From Apilactobacillus timberlakei (GTDB lineage Bacteria; Bacillota; Bacilli; Lactobacillales; Lactobacillaceae), in contig NZ_POST01000003.1 in the NCBI RefSeq assembly GCF_002993965.1, positions 155,976-219,975 on the forward strand: DNA of 64,000 nucleotides. Direction: 5' to 3'. The position numbers and the translations under genes are program-made. Under the pieces are notes generated by a model. It had not been told where the DNA came from, ran no database searches, and saw only the letters and a list, made by a program, of their open reading frames with translations. Below are positions 54,082-62,629 of the stretch, piece by piece. Position 1 is the stretch's first letter, and every line of letters begins with the position of its first letter.

Positions 54082-55305
54082 TTAATTTTTAGTCAAGCTC
54101 TTTAAAGATGAGATTGACATCATGACGATAAAACTAAAGATGTATAAACATGATAGCATCCCCATAATCATGAATAGTGAGTGACTTTCCATTAGTAGTC
54201 CGATAACGAATGGTGAAAAGCCACCAATTGCACGACCAATTCCCATAATAAAATTATTAGCGGTTGATCTAATTTCGGTTGGATACAATCTACTAATGAT
54301 TGCTCCATAACCACCATACATTCCGTTTGAAAAGAACCCCACAACTGTCGAAGCTAGTAATAATGTAATCCCATTAACCGCAATCGTAATTCCATATACC
54401 GCAAAAGCAGCAACTAATAGGAAGATACCAAATGCTTTACGTGGTCCTAATTTATCTAATATAGTTCCAAAGGTTAACATTCCCGCACTCATTCCAGTGA
54501 TTGTCACAATCATCCATAATGATGATCCAGAAACGCTTAGTCCCAATTGTTTTTGCATAATGGATGGCAACCAATTAATTAATCCATAATACCCAGCAAT
54601 TTGTACAATGACCATTGTACTTAATGCTAAAGTTTGATAGGTAATTTTAGGTGTTGCAAACAATTTTTTAATTGAAACTTTTGGACGTTTCTTAGTATTT
54701 TCCATAGAAGCTATGAAATCAGGACTTTCTTTTAGATGTCTTCTAATGAAAAAGGCAAAGAAGATTGGAATAATCCCAACTAGAAATAAAGCTCGCCAAC
54801 CGAAAATTGGCACCATAAAAGCTGCTAATAAAGCTGCAACAATTGAACCTAATTGACCACCAATTGTTGAGATGGACACTGATTTACCTAACTGTTTCTT
54901 CTGGAAACTTTCACAAATCATTGCTACTCCTGCTCCGTACTCACCACCAGCACCTAAACCAACTAAGAATCTTAGGATTAATAATGTTGTAAAGTCTTTA
55001 GCAAAGACAACTCCAGCAGTGGCGAAAGCGAAAATGAAAATTGTATAAGTTAGTATTTTAACCCGACCATATCGATCAGCTAAAAGGCCAAATAAAATAC
55101 CACCCAATAACGTTCCAAAAGTGGTGATTGTTGACAACATCCCAGCTGCTGCTGAAGAAATGTGTAGGCTTGCAATGATTGAGGTCAATGTAAAAGAGAT
55201 AAACGATATATCCATACTTTCCAACATTTGACCAACCGAAGTTGATGCAATCACCCATTTTTGGTTATTAGACGTTAAAGCGTGGCTTTTTTGCGTATTT
55301 TCCAT
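54082..55305 (-). CDS. Major facilitator superfamily transporter (AAHS/sugar-porter-like)
   Basis: A 407-residue, 12-helix MFS carrier. The loop 2-3 motif GLLADRYGRVKIL, the helix 4 region RFLVGLGAGGEYGAGVAMICE and the loop 8-9 equivalent LDKLGPRKAFG are clear. The GEYG motif is typical of the branch that carries aromatic acids, sialic acid or shikimate; the substrate is unknown. ATG 55305 follows TTTGGAGG; an in-frame ATG at 55320 lies before that site. Divergent from pyrFE across an operator-like inverted repeat. Confidence 0.85.
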   Translation of the reverse strand: MENTQKSHALTSNNQKWVIASTSVGQMLESMDISFISFTLTSIIASLHISSAAAGMLSTITTFGTLLGGILFGLLADRYGRVKILTYTIFIFAFATAGVVFAKDFTTLLILRFLVGLGAGGEYGAGVAMICESFQKKQLGKSVSISTIGGQLGSIVAALLAAFMVPIFGWRALFLVGIIPIFFAFFIRRHLKESPDFIASMENTKKRPKVSIKKLFATPKITYQTLALSTMVIVQIAGYYGLINWLPSIMQKQLGLSVSGSSLWMIVTITGMSAGMLTFGTILDKLGPRKAFGIFLLVAAFAVYGITIAVNGITLLLASTVVGFFSNGMYGGYGAIISRLYPTEIRSTANNFIMGIGRAIGGFSPFVIGLLMESHSLFMIMGMLSCLYIFSFIVMMSISSLKSLTKN

Positions 55306-55400
55306 ATTCAATTCCTCCAAAACGAATGCTCGCAGACATTCATTATTTTTTTGAAATATCTATGACTAAGATATTTTATTCTTCAAAAAATTATGCACCA

Positions 55401-55454
55401 CATTAATTTAAATTGCAAATTAAATTTAAAGTTTGCATAAAATTTAAATTAATG
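55401..55454. promoter_or_regulatory. Nested inverted repeat over the pyrF promoter
   Basis: CATTAATTTAAAT (55401-55413) is the inverse of ATTTAAATTAATG (55442-55454), with TGCAAA (55414-55419) and TTTGCA (55432-55437) nested inside. It covers the pyrF -35 and the region upstream of the MFS gene, so a regulator of either could bind here. Confidence 0.45.
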
Positions 55455-55460
55455 TATAGT
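55433..55460 (+). promoter_or_regulatory. pyrFE promoter
   Basis: TTGCAT (55433-55438), 16 bases, TATAGT (55455-55460), 25 bases ahead of the PyrR-binding loop. Confidence 0.65.
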
Positions 55461-55484
55461 TAGAGTAATAAATGATTTTAAATT

Positions 55485-55567
55485 AGTCCAGAGAGACTAG
55501 CAAATCGATGAACGGAATAAATGTACCCTAAAATCGTCGTCTAGTCTCTTTGACTAGACGACTTTTT
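55485..55567 (+). promoter_or_regulatory. PyrR-dependent transcription attenuator
   Basis: AGTCCAGAGAGACT (55485-55498) is the PyrR-binding loop. Its 3' part AGAGACTAG can pair with CTAGTCTCT (55541-55549) to form the antiterminator, competing with the terminator stem GTCGTCTAGTC (55536-55546) / GACTAGACGAC (55552-55562) plus T5. With UMP/UTP-bound PyrR the terminator forms and pyrFE is off. Confidence 0.9.
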
Positions 55568-55583
55568 ATTTGGAGGGTTATTA

Positions 55584-56300
55584 ATGAAACCAGTTTTTAT
55601 TGCATTAGATTTTCCGACAGCAGAGAAGACATTTGAATTTTTAAAACCTTTTATCGGAATTAAAAATCTTTCTGTGAAGGTAGGTATGGAATTATTTTAT
55701 CGTGAAGGGCCTAAAATAATTCAAAAATTGAGAGAACAAAACATCCAGATATTTTTAGATTTAAAATTACATGACATTCCTAATACTGTGGAAAAATCAG
55801 CTAATCAATTAGCTCAATTAGATATTCAATATACCACTGTTCACGCCCTTGGTGGTGGCAAAATGATTCAAGCTGCTAAAAAAGGATTAATCAATGGAGC
55901 TAAAGATACTAACCATCCAACACCTAAATTATTAGCAGTAACCCAGCTAACTTCAACTTCAGAAATGCAAATGAAAATTGAAGAACAAATTAATGTTAGT
56001 ATCAACGAATCAGTTACTCATCTGGCTAATATTGCATATCAAAGTGGTGCTGATGGAGTAATTTCTTCAGCATTAGAAGATCAATTGATTCATGAAAAAG
56101 TAAGCAATCATTTATTATGTATTAATCCTGGGATTAGATTAAAAAATAATGCTAGTGATGACCAAAAAAGAATCGTTACACCTACTGAAGCTCAAAAATT
56201 GGGTAGTAATGGAATTGTCGTTGGTCGTAGTATTACACAAGCCAAAGATCCAGTACAAACATATCAAAATATCTTATCAGCAATTAATGGAGGAATGTAA
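55584..56300 (+). CDS. pyrF: Orotidine 5'-phosphate decarboxylase
   Basis: A 238-residue TIM-barrel enzyme that converts OMP to UMP, the last step of de novo UMP synthesis. The active-site signature is IFLDLKLHDIPNTVEKS (D-x-K-x2-D), and NGIVVGRSITQAKDP near the C-terminus binds the phosphate. Length fits the type 1 family. It is preceded by a PyrR attenuator and followed one base later by pyrE. Only the final two pyr genes are here; the rest of the pathway would be elsewhere or missing. Confidence 0.95.
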   Translation: MKPVFIALDFPTAEKTFEFLKPFIGIKNLSVKVGMELFYREGPKIIQKLREQNIQIFLDLKLHDIPNTVEKSANQLAQLDIQYTTVHALGGGKMIQAAKKGLINGAKDTNHPTPKLLAVTQLTSTSEMQMKIEEQINVSINESVTHLANIAYQSGADGVISSALEDQLIHEKVSNHLLCINPGIRLKNNASDDQKRIVTPTEAQKLGSNGIVVGRSITQAKDPVQTYQNILSAINGGM

Positions 56301-56301
56301 A

Positions 56302-56946
56302 ATGAATAAATCAATTAGTACTAAAATTGCAAAAGACTTATTGAAGATTAAAGCAGTTGCTTTATCACCTAATCATCCATACACTTGGGCTTCTGGCATC
56401 AAAGCCCCTATTTATACTGATAATCGTATTACTATCAGTTATCCAAAAATTAGAAATGATATTGCTGAAGGTTTAGCTAATCTAATTAAAAATAATTTTC
56501 CAGACGCCAATGTGATTGGAGGAGTTGCTACCGCAGGGATTCCTCATGCTACTTTAGTTGCCGATAAATTAAACTTACCAATGATCTATGTTCGTTCTAA
56601 ACCTAAGGATCATGGTCAAGGTAAACAAATGGAAGGTGTCATTAAAAATGATGCAAAAGTAGTTTTAATTGATGATTTATTATCTACTGGTAACAGTGTC
56701 TTAAAAGCTGCAAAATACTTAACTGATAATCAAATTAATGTAGTAGGAATCGCTGCAATCTTTACTTATGGTTTAAAGGATAGCTTTGATAACTTCAAAA
56801 AAGCCAACATTCAATTTAATACTCTAACCAATTACCCCACAATTATTGAGCAAGCAAAATTAGATGGCTACATTTCTGCAAAAGAAGTCGATTCTTTAAA
56901 AAAATGGCATCGAAATCCATGGCAGTGGAAAATTAACGTAAAATAA
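56302..56946 (+). CDS. pyrE: Orotate phosphoribosyltransferase
   Basis: A 214-residue phosphoribosyltransferase that joins orotate and PRPP to OMP. YTWASGIKAPIYTDNR is the family N-terminal motif, VRSKPKDHGQGKQMEG the flexible loop and VVLIDDLLSTGNSV the PRPP-binding motif. ATG 56302 lies one base past the pyrF stop with GGAGG in the end of pyrF. An earlier in-frame start at 56149 is inside pyrF and not credible. Confidence 0.95.
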   Translation: MNKSISTKIAKDLLKIKAVALSPNHPYTWASGIKAPIYTDNRITISYPKIRNDIAEGLANLIKNNFPDANVIGGVATAGIPHATLVADKLNLPMIYVRSKPKDHGQGKQMEGVIKNDAKVVLIDDLLSTGNSVLKAAKYLTDNQINVVGIAAIFTYGLKDSFDNFKKANIQFNTLTNYPTIIEQAKLDGYISAKEVDSLKKWHRNPWQWKINVK

Positions 56947-56965
56947 TATTTAAATTCAACTATAT

Positions 56966-57005
56966 AAAAAAGCTAGCATCTTATAAATAAGATGCTGGCC
57001 TTTTT
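56966..57005. terminator. Bidirectional terminator after pyrE
   Basis: GCTAGCATCTTA pairs with TAAGATGCTGGC, flanked by A6 and T5. Confidence 0.85.
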
Positions 57006-57984
57006 AGTCAGTTACATCGTTAGGATCAATATAGACAGAATTATATTTCCAAATATTTCTAGGATATTTTTTATAAATATCACCAACAAGATTTAGAGTT
57101 TGTTGATTTTTAATTCTAGCATTTTTATTAAAAACCATTTGATCAATATTGCTTTGTTTGCCAATACCAATATTGGACCAAATATAATTCTTATCTACAT
57201 AAGAGTTATATTTTTCAAAAACTGTCAGTTTATGTGTGGAATCCGAAAAAATAGCTTTAGGCACATAATAAACTTTTTTATTCATTTTAATCATAAAGAT
57301 GTCGGCTTTTATCTTTTTAATCCAAAATGGTTTGAGTATTAATTCATAATTATTATCTAAATTCAAACTATTTTTAGATGAATAATAATGAGGATTAGCC
57401 TTCATTTCTTTTCTGGCCTGGCCAATACTAGCATACAAAGGAATATCTGTACTATTATCATTTTCAGGATTATAAGAATAATGAAGCCACTGTGGATTAA
57501 CATACCCTTTTTCCCATTTATGATATGAAAAATAATCATTTTGAGTTCGATGTTTTACGCTAAATTGAAATTTTAATTGTTTAGATAACGTATTATTGAT
57601 TAATAAATTGGCTGCATAATTGGCATATTGATAGTAATTAGTAAATTTTCTAGTATCAGATTCATGCGTATCATTGTAAAAATAGGATTGTCCTATTTCA
57701 TCATAAAATTCATAATTTTTTGTTAAATAATCTGCATTCTTTCGATATAAATTATAAATATAATTTTTGGCTTTATCATCTACAAAATGTTTTGCAGCAT
57801 ACTGATTAGCTTTATCAGTAGTTCTTGAAGCAGAATAGTCTGCAGCTTCAAATAATTCGGAATTCTTTTGAATTTCTTGTTTTGAATGTACAAATGCATG
57901 TGCATTGTTCTGTTTAAAATTAGCTAAACTAAACAAACATGAAAAGGTTAAAATTCCTAATAATATTTTAAAATTTTTTCTCAT
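57004..57984 (-). CDS. Secreted protein of unknown function
   Basis: A 326-residue exported protein with a signal peptide (about 1-30, ending NAHAF). The first half is helical and rich in Tyr and Asn; the second half has alternating hydrophobic strands (KADIFMIKMNKKVYYVPKAI). No domain recognised. It follows the cardiolipin synthase gene by 19 bases on the same strand, with an AAAGGAG site, so may be co-transcribed. Function unknown. Confidence 0.6.
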   Translation of the reverse strand: MRKNFKILLGILTFSCLFSLANFKQNNAHAFVHSKQEIQKNSELFEAADYSASRTTDKANQYAAKHFVDDKAKNYIYNLYRKNADYLTKNYEFYDEIGQSYFYNDTHESDTRKFTNYYQYANYAANLLINNTLSKQLKFQFSVKHRTQNDYFSYHKWEKGYVNPQWLHYSYNPENDNSTDIPLYASIGQARKEMKANPHYYSSKNSLNLDNNYELILKPFWIKKIKADIFMIKMNKKVYYVPKAIFSDSTHKLTVFEKYNSYVDKNYIWSNIGIGKQSNIDQMVFNKNARIKNQQTLNLVGDIYKKYPRNIWKYNSVYIDPNDVTD

Positions 57985-58003
57985 GACATAATCTCCTTTA
58001 AAT

Positions 58004-59458
58004 TTACAATATTGGCGAAAATAAACGACTAAACACTTGTTTAAATCTTAACCATAGAGATTGTTGATTCATACTTTCAACTGTTTCTAAAGTACTATCC
58101 CGCATATCTTTAATATATAGCGAACGCAATTGTTGGCTAATATCTTCATCATATAAGAAAGCATTAATTTCAAAATTCAATTTAAAACTTCTAAAATCGA
58201 AATTTGCAGACCCAACAGATGAAACTTTACCGTCAACTACAATCGTCTTAGCGTGTAAAAATCCCTTACGATAATAATAAATTTTCACCCCATATTGTGC
58301 TAATTGTTTAGCATAATACTGAGTAGCTCGATAAACAAATGGATGATCAGGTTTACATGGAATCATAATTCTTACATCTACTCTCGACATTGCTGCGCTT
58401 TTCAGTGCATCGATAGTACTATCATCAGGAATCAAATATGGACTTTGAATCCAACAATAATTTTTAGCAGTTTGAATTAATTTAATGTACCCTAATTTAA
58501 TTTGCTGCAAACTAGTGTCAGGACCACTAGATACAATTTGTATATTAGTACTTCCATCTTGATAAGTAGGTGGAAAATAAAATTCTTTATTATTAACTTC
58601 ATCAATTTGATGATGGATATCAGTAACATTCCAGTCTAGAATAAACTGAGCTTGCAAATTATAAACAGCGTTACCGATTATTCTCAGATGAGTATCACGC
58701 CAATTACCAAATTTATTTTTACGATTTAAATATTGGTCCCCAATATTAAATCCACCAATATATCCAATTTTCCCATCAACGACAACAATTTTGCGGTGAT
58801 CTCTAAAGTTAATACGAAAGTCTGTAATTGCGGAATGGGTATGTAAAAATGGTTCTGCCATTCCACCGACTTTAGTCAGTGGTTTAAAAAATCTGCGGGT
58901 TGTTCCCAAAGAACCAAAACTGTCATATATAACATGGACCTTAACACCTTGTTTAGCTTTTTTGACTAGCATATCTAAAATTTGATTTCCAATTTCATCA
59001 TTATAAAATGTATAAAATTCAATATTAATTGAATATTTTGCTTTATTTAAGTCTCTAAGTATCTTATTAAATAAATCATTACCTTCAATAAATATTTTAA
59101 TATGATTACGTCTGGACAAATCTGAAATATCAGAATTTTTAAACAGTTTAACTAAATTTCTAGCTGAATAAGACACCTCATCAGCTTTAATCCCCTTGGG
59201 ATTACTATGTAATCTGAGTTGTTCTTCGAGCACTTGATGAATTCTTTCATTATCCTTATCCTGAAAACGAAATAATCTTTTTTTGGGCAATTTTCTACCA
59301 ACGAAGGCATAGATTATAAAACCGATTACTGGTAAGAAAGATAAAACTAATAACCATGCCCAGGTGGCAGAGATTTCTCGTTCTTCCCTAAAAACAGTGA
59401 TTAACGCTAATACTTCATTGGCTAAAATGATGAAATCAATGATAGCCATTATGTCCAT
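58004..59458 (-). CDS. cls: Cardiolipin synthase
   Basis: A 484-residue phospholipase-D-family enzyme that joins two phosphatidylglycerols into cardiolipin. Two N-terminal membrane helices (about 3-25 and 33-53) are followed by two HKD motifs: HRKIVVVDGKIGYIGGFN in the first half and HAKTIVVDGKVSSVGSANFD in the second. Length matches the family. AAGGA lies 5 bases before ATG 59458. Confidence 0.95.
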   Translation of the reverse strand: MDIMAIIDFIILANEVLALITVFREEREISATWAWLLVLSFLPVIGFIIYAFVGRKLPKKRLFRFQDKDNERIHQVLEEQLRLHSNPKGIKADEVSYSARNLVKLFKNSDISDLSRRNHIKIFIEGNDLFNKILRDLNKAKYSINIEFYTFYNDEIGNQILDMLVKKAKQGVKVHVIYDSFGSLGTTRRFFKPLTKVGGMAEPFLHTHSAITDFRINFRDHRKIVVVDGKIGYIGGFNIGDQYLNRKNKFGNWRDTHLRIIGNAVYNLQAQFILDWNVTDIHHQIDEVNNKEFYFPPTYQDGSTNIQIVSSGPDTSLQQIKLGYIKLIQTAKNYCWIQSPYLIPDDSTIDALKSAAMSRVDVRIMIPCKPDHPFVYRATQYYAKQLAQYGVKIYYYRKGFLHAKTIVVDGKVSSVGSANFDFRSFKLNFEINAFLYDEDISQQLRSLYIKDMRDSTLETVESMNQQSLWLRFKQVFSRLFSPIL

Positions 59459-59565
59459 TTAAATCCTTCTTTCTCATGTAATTATAATGATATTATAGCA
59501 TATTATATTTTTACAATTATCTATCGTGATATACTATTAATATATTAAACAAGGGGGTTTATAAA

Positions 59566-60522
59566 TTGACGTCCACTACTGAGCTAAGAAATATGTTAAC
59601 TTTGGACTATGAAATGGGTCCATTCATTTCACTTTATGTTACCTTTAAAGAAATAAGTAACAAAAATGAATATTTAAATTTAATTCAAAATATAAAAACA
59701 AAATTCATTAATAAATATGATGAAAATTTATGGTCTAAGTACGAACGTAAACTAAGAAAATTCAATTTTGATCGTGCTAAGCATGTTGATAATGGAACTG
59801 GATTTGCACTATTTGTCAGTGTTAAAGCCATTCATTCATTTACATTAACTAAAAACACTGATACTAAATTTGTAATGGATGACACCATGGATATCATTCC
59901 TTTAATAAAAGAACTAGAATCTGAATTACATTATCGTTTGTTGATTTTAGAAAAAAATAGTTTTAGATTATATCGTGTTGATAATAAAAAGATTAATGAA
60001 ATTAATCTAGTAAATAAACCTATTTCTGTTTTAATAGATAATGATCAAAATAAATTTTATCAACTAGTTGATGAATATATTACTGATATGTTCAAAGATG
60101 ATAATTATTTACCCACTGTATTAATCGCTAATGAAAAAAATCATGATTTGTATGCAAAAATTGCTAAACAGCATAAGTTATTAAAAGATATAACCTATGG
60201 AGATGTTGTTAGTGATGACAATCTAAATGACATTGTTGATAAAGTTAATCAACAATTTTATAAAGCTGGTATAGCCAATAATAAATTTAATTATGGCAAA
60301 GCTAAAACTAATAATGCTGTTTCAGATGATTTAAAAGAAATCATTTCTGATGCTACTTCAGGTAAAATTGACACATTATTTGTTAATGAAGATAAATATG
60401 ACAAACTTTATAATGATTTGGCAATTACAACAATTGGTTTTGCTGGAGAAGTATTTGTGCTTTCTAAAGAAGATATGCCAGTTAGTGCTGATTGTGCCGT
60501 AATCAACCGAAAATATGTATAG
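59566..60522 (+). CDS. baeRF-type (bacterial eRF1/Pelota-like) protein
   Basis: A 318-residue cytoplasmic protein. GPFISLYVTF near the start, YRLLILEKNSFRLYRVDNKK in the middle, and at the end ISDATSGKIDTLFVNEDKY plus GFAGEVFVLSKEDMPVSADC follow the pattern of bacterial archaeo-eukaryotic release factor (baeRF) families, relatives of eRF1 and Pelota suspected in ribosome-associated stress or anti-hibernation roles. The catalytic GGQ tripeptide of eRF1 is absent. It starts at TTG 59566, 8 bases after AAGGGGG. Confidence 0.65.
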   Translation: MTSTTELRNMLTLDYEMGPFISLYVTFKEISNKNEYLNLIQNIKTKFINKYDENLWSKYERKLRKFNFDRAKHVDNGTGFALFVSVKAIHSFTLTKNTDTKFVMDDTMDIIPLIKELESELHYRLLILEKNSFRLYRVDNKKINEINLVNKPISVLIDNDQNKFYQLVDEYITDMFKDDNYLPTVLIANEKNHDLYAKIAKQHKLLKDITYGDVVSDDNLNDIVDKVNQQFYKAGIANNKFNYGKAKTNNAVSDDLKEIISDATSGKIDTLFVNEDKYDKLYNDLAITTIGFAGEVFVLSKEDMPVSADCAVINRKYV

Positions 60523-60523
60523 T

Positions 60524-60553
60524 AAAAAGGCTACTCATTTGAGTAGTCTTTTT
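60524..60553. terminator. Bidirectional terminator
   Basis: AAAAAGGCTACTC pairs with GAGTAGTCTTTTT around ATTT, between the baeRF-type gene and the convergent XRE gene. Confidence 0.85.
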
Positions 60554-61247
60554 ATTTTTTAACACCATAGTTTGAGTATGAATTACTCATATTTTGGGCA
60601 ATATTTTTAGGAATATCATCCTTAGTAATTAAAGATGCTTTAGATACATAAGTGCCTTTATGCGTAATCTTTGCCCATCGATGATCTTTATTATAAAGTC
60701 CTGTAGCAAATTTTAAATATTCACCATTTCCTTTTGCATTGTCATAAACATAAGCATATATATTTTGTGGCACATTCTCCCATTCAGTTTTTTGCTTGTC
60801 ATTTTGATGAAATTTCACTTTTTCTCTTTTAATTGGTGTTTTTTCTGGCAAAATTGCATAGCCGATTTCTGTTTTTAATGCTGGATTAAATCGATCAGTA
60901 GCTACAGAATTAGTCTCTTTACCATATAAAAATAGAAACATTGTTACTGACATTACAATAAATAATATAAAGATTCCGCTAACAATATATAGATATTTCA
61001 TATATTTATGCTTACTTCTAACATCGTTACTAATTTGTTTAATCATTTTATCTTCCTCTCCCAATAATTCATTTAATGAAATGTTTAAACTTTTACTGAT
61101 ATCAACTAACATATCTAAATTAGGATAACTTAAATTATTTTCCCATTTAGATAATGCTTGTCTAGTTACATGTAATTGATCAGCTAATTCTTGTTGTGTA
61201 AAATTGAATTGTCTGCGTCCTTGTTTTATTTTTCTACCTAAATCCAA
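60552..61247 (-). CDS. Membrane-anchored XRE-family regulator (copy 1)
   Basis: A 231-residue protein: an XRE/Cro helix-turn-helix at 1-60 (TQQELADQLHVTRQALSKWE), a linker, one membrane helix (about 88-108) and an external domain of about 120 residues without a known family (YAILPEKTPIKREKVKF, KGTYVSKASLITKDDIP). It is a paralogue of the next gene upstream. Such proteins may sense extracytoplasmic signals and regulate directly from the membrane. It starts at TTG 61247 after GGAGGCG. Its promoter region has an operator shared with copy 2. Confidence 0.8.
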   Translation of the reverse strand: MDLGRKIKQGRRQFNFTQQELADQLHVTRQALSKWENNLSYPNLDMLVDISKSLNISLNELLGEEDKMIKQISNDVRSKHKYMKYLYIVSGIFILFIVMSVTMFLFLYGKETNSVATDRFNPALKTEIGYAILPEKTPIKREKVKFHQNDKQKTEWENVPQNIYAYVYDNAKGNGEYLKFATGLYNKDHRWAKITHKGTYVSKASLITKDDIPKNIAQNMSNSYSNYGVKK

Positions 61248-61294
61248 TTTAAACGCCTCCTATATTCATCAAATTACTATGTTGAAGTATAAAA

Positions 61295-61316
61295 TGTCAC
61301 GCAACCTTCAGTTGCA
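61295..61316 (-). promoter_or_regulatory. Shared XRE operator, site 1
   Basis: TGTCACGCAA-7 bases-TTGCA (plus strand), identical in its 15 outer bases and spacing to the site upstream of the second XRE gene (62159-62180). The GCAA/TTGC dyad suggests binding of a dimer. Confidence 0.6.
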
Positions 61317-61341
61317 AGCTTATTGTAATAAATTTTTTTAA

Positions 61342-62112
61342 TTAATCATCTTGAATAATATTGGTTTTCCTATCCATTACAACTCCTGGTTCATCTGGTG
61401 TTGTTCTTTGATATTTCATATAATGATTACCAATAATATCTCTAATTGTTTGTGGAATTTCATTTTTATTAATTGTCCTAGCATTAGAAACATAAGCACC
61501 TTTATGAGCGACAACTGCATAATGTTGATTTTTATCATACTTACCTGTATAAAAAGGCATCCATTCTCCATTACCAAATGCATCTTTCACAACAAAAGCG
61601 TCAATTGAAGTAGGCTCTTTTAACATTTTGGTAACTTGCTTATGTATTTTACGTTTTCTTTTTTTATCCCAATTATAGGTTATATATACTTTTTGCTTTT
61701 TCAATGGTGTTTTATCTGGCAAAAGTGCATATCCATATTCTGTTTTTAAAAATGGATTATTTTGATCAATTGCGCTAATTTGGTTGGATCTTCCATACCA
61801 TAGTGTGCATAACCAAGCTATTATTATTAATAAAAATACTCCAATCATGATTAAATATTTTAAATATTTTTTTCTATCTCTAACATCATCACTAATTCTT
61901 TTTACCATTCCGTCTTGCTCCTCAATTAATAGTTCATTTAAAGAAACTTTCAAACTTTTACTGATATCAACTAACATATCTAAATTAGGATAACTTAAAT
62001 TATTTTCCCATCTAGAAAGTGCTTGTCTGGTCACATGTAATCGATCAGCTAATTCTTGTTGCGTTAAGTTAATCTCTTTACGACCACTTTTGATTTTCTC
62101 TCCTAAATTCAT
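61342..62112 (-). CDS. Membrane-anchored XRE-family regulator (copy 2)
   Basis: A 256-residue paralogue of the preceding regulator with the same plan: HTH at 1-60 (TQQELADRLHVTRQALSRWE), membrane helix (about 86-107) and external domain (YALLPDKTPLKKQKVYI, KGAYVSNARTINKNEIPQ). The extra length is an insertion of about 15 basic residues in the external domain and a longer C-terminal tail. The HTH regions are almost identical while the outer domains diverge, suggesting one DNA site and different signals. GGGAGG precedes ATG 62112. Confidence 0.8.
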   Translation of the reverse strand: MNLGEKIKSGRKEINLTQQELADRLHVTRQALSRWENNLSYPNLDMLVDISKSLKVSLNELLIEEQDGMVKRISDDVRDRKKYLKYLIMIGVFLLIIIAWLCTLWYGRSNQISAIDQNNPFLKTEYGYALLPDKTPLKKQKVYITYNWDKKRKRKIHKQVTKMLKEPTSIDAFVVKDAFGNGEWMPFYTGKYDKNQHYAVVAHKGAYVSNARTINKNEIPQTIRDIIGNHYMKYQRTTPDEPGVVMDRKTNIIQDD

Positions 62113-62158
62113 TTTCGACCTCCCAACATTGATTAAGTTAATACATATATTAAAAAAT

Positions 62159-62180
62159 TGTCACGCAATAATTAATTGCA
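62159..62180 (-). promoter_or_regulatory. Shared XRE operator, site 2
   Basis: TGTCACGCAA-7 bases-TTGCA upstream of the second XRE gene; see site 1 at 61295-61316. Both lie just upstream of their genes, consistent with auto- and cross-regulation. Confidence 0.6.
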
Positions 62181-62210
62181 TCCCCGTCATAGAGGAAATG
62201 TATCAAAAAA

Positions 62211-62246
62211 AGATCCATTAATTATTTTTCAATAATTAATGGATCT
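62211..62246 (-). terminator. Terminator of the small gene at 62263-62535
   Basis: Perfect 16-bp stem AGATCCATTAATTATT / AATAATTAATGGATCT with a TTTC loop; on the minus strand it is followed by seven T. Confidence 0.85.
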
Positions 62247-62262
62247 AAAAATTTTTTTCTTA

Positions 62263-62535
62263 TTAATTATGACTACTTGTAATTTTTTTAATAGACTTTG
62301 GTAGGCTATTGGCAAGCGCCAATCTGTACATTCTATCTTTATTTAATTCACTATAAACATGGTCTTGCATTCTTCTATTATATCTTAAATTAGTATGTTC
62401 TTGAATATGACGATATTGGTTAGCTGCTTTTGTTTCTCTGATTTCTCTAATTGTGTCTTTGGAAACATTATCTTTTTCGCCATCTTCATCTTTATTCATC
62501 ATGTTTTTTACTTTTGAAATTACATTATCTAGCAT
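62263..62535 (-). CDS. Small charged protein of unknown function
   Basis: A 90-residue soluble, very charged, helical protein (rich in Asn, Arg, Lys and Asp) without recognised motifs. GGAG is 8 bases before the ATG. It stands alone between its terminator and the peptide-binding protein gene. Function unknown. Confidence 0.6.
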   Translation of the reverse strand: MLDNVISKVKNMMNKDEDGEKDNVSKDTIREIRETKAANQYRHIQEHTNLRYNRRMQDHVYSELNKDRMYRLALANSLPKSIKKITSSHN

Positions 62536-62629
62536 ATTGATTGCTCCAATCTATAATTTAAAATAACCAACATAATTATTTTAACATTAGTTTAATAATT
62601 AATGTTATAAGAAGTAAAGACTATAATGC

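Noticed and set aside
56149-56301. Longer pyrE beginning inside pyrF
   Set aside because: The extra 51 codons are an out-of-frame reading of pyrF; GGAGG and ATG 56302 give the standard pyrE start.
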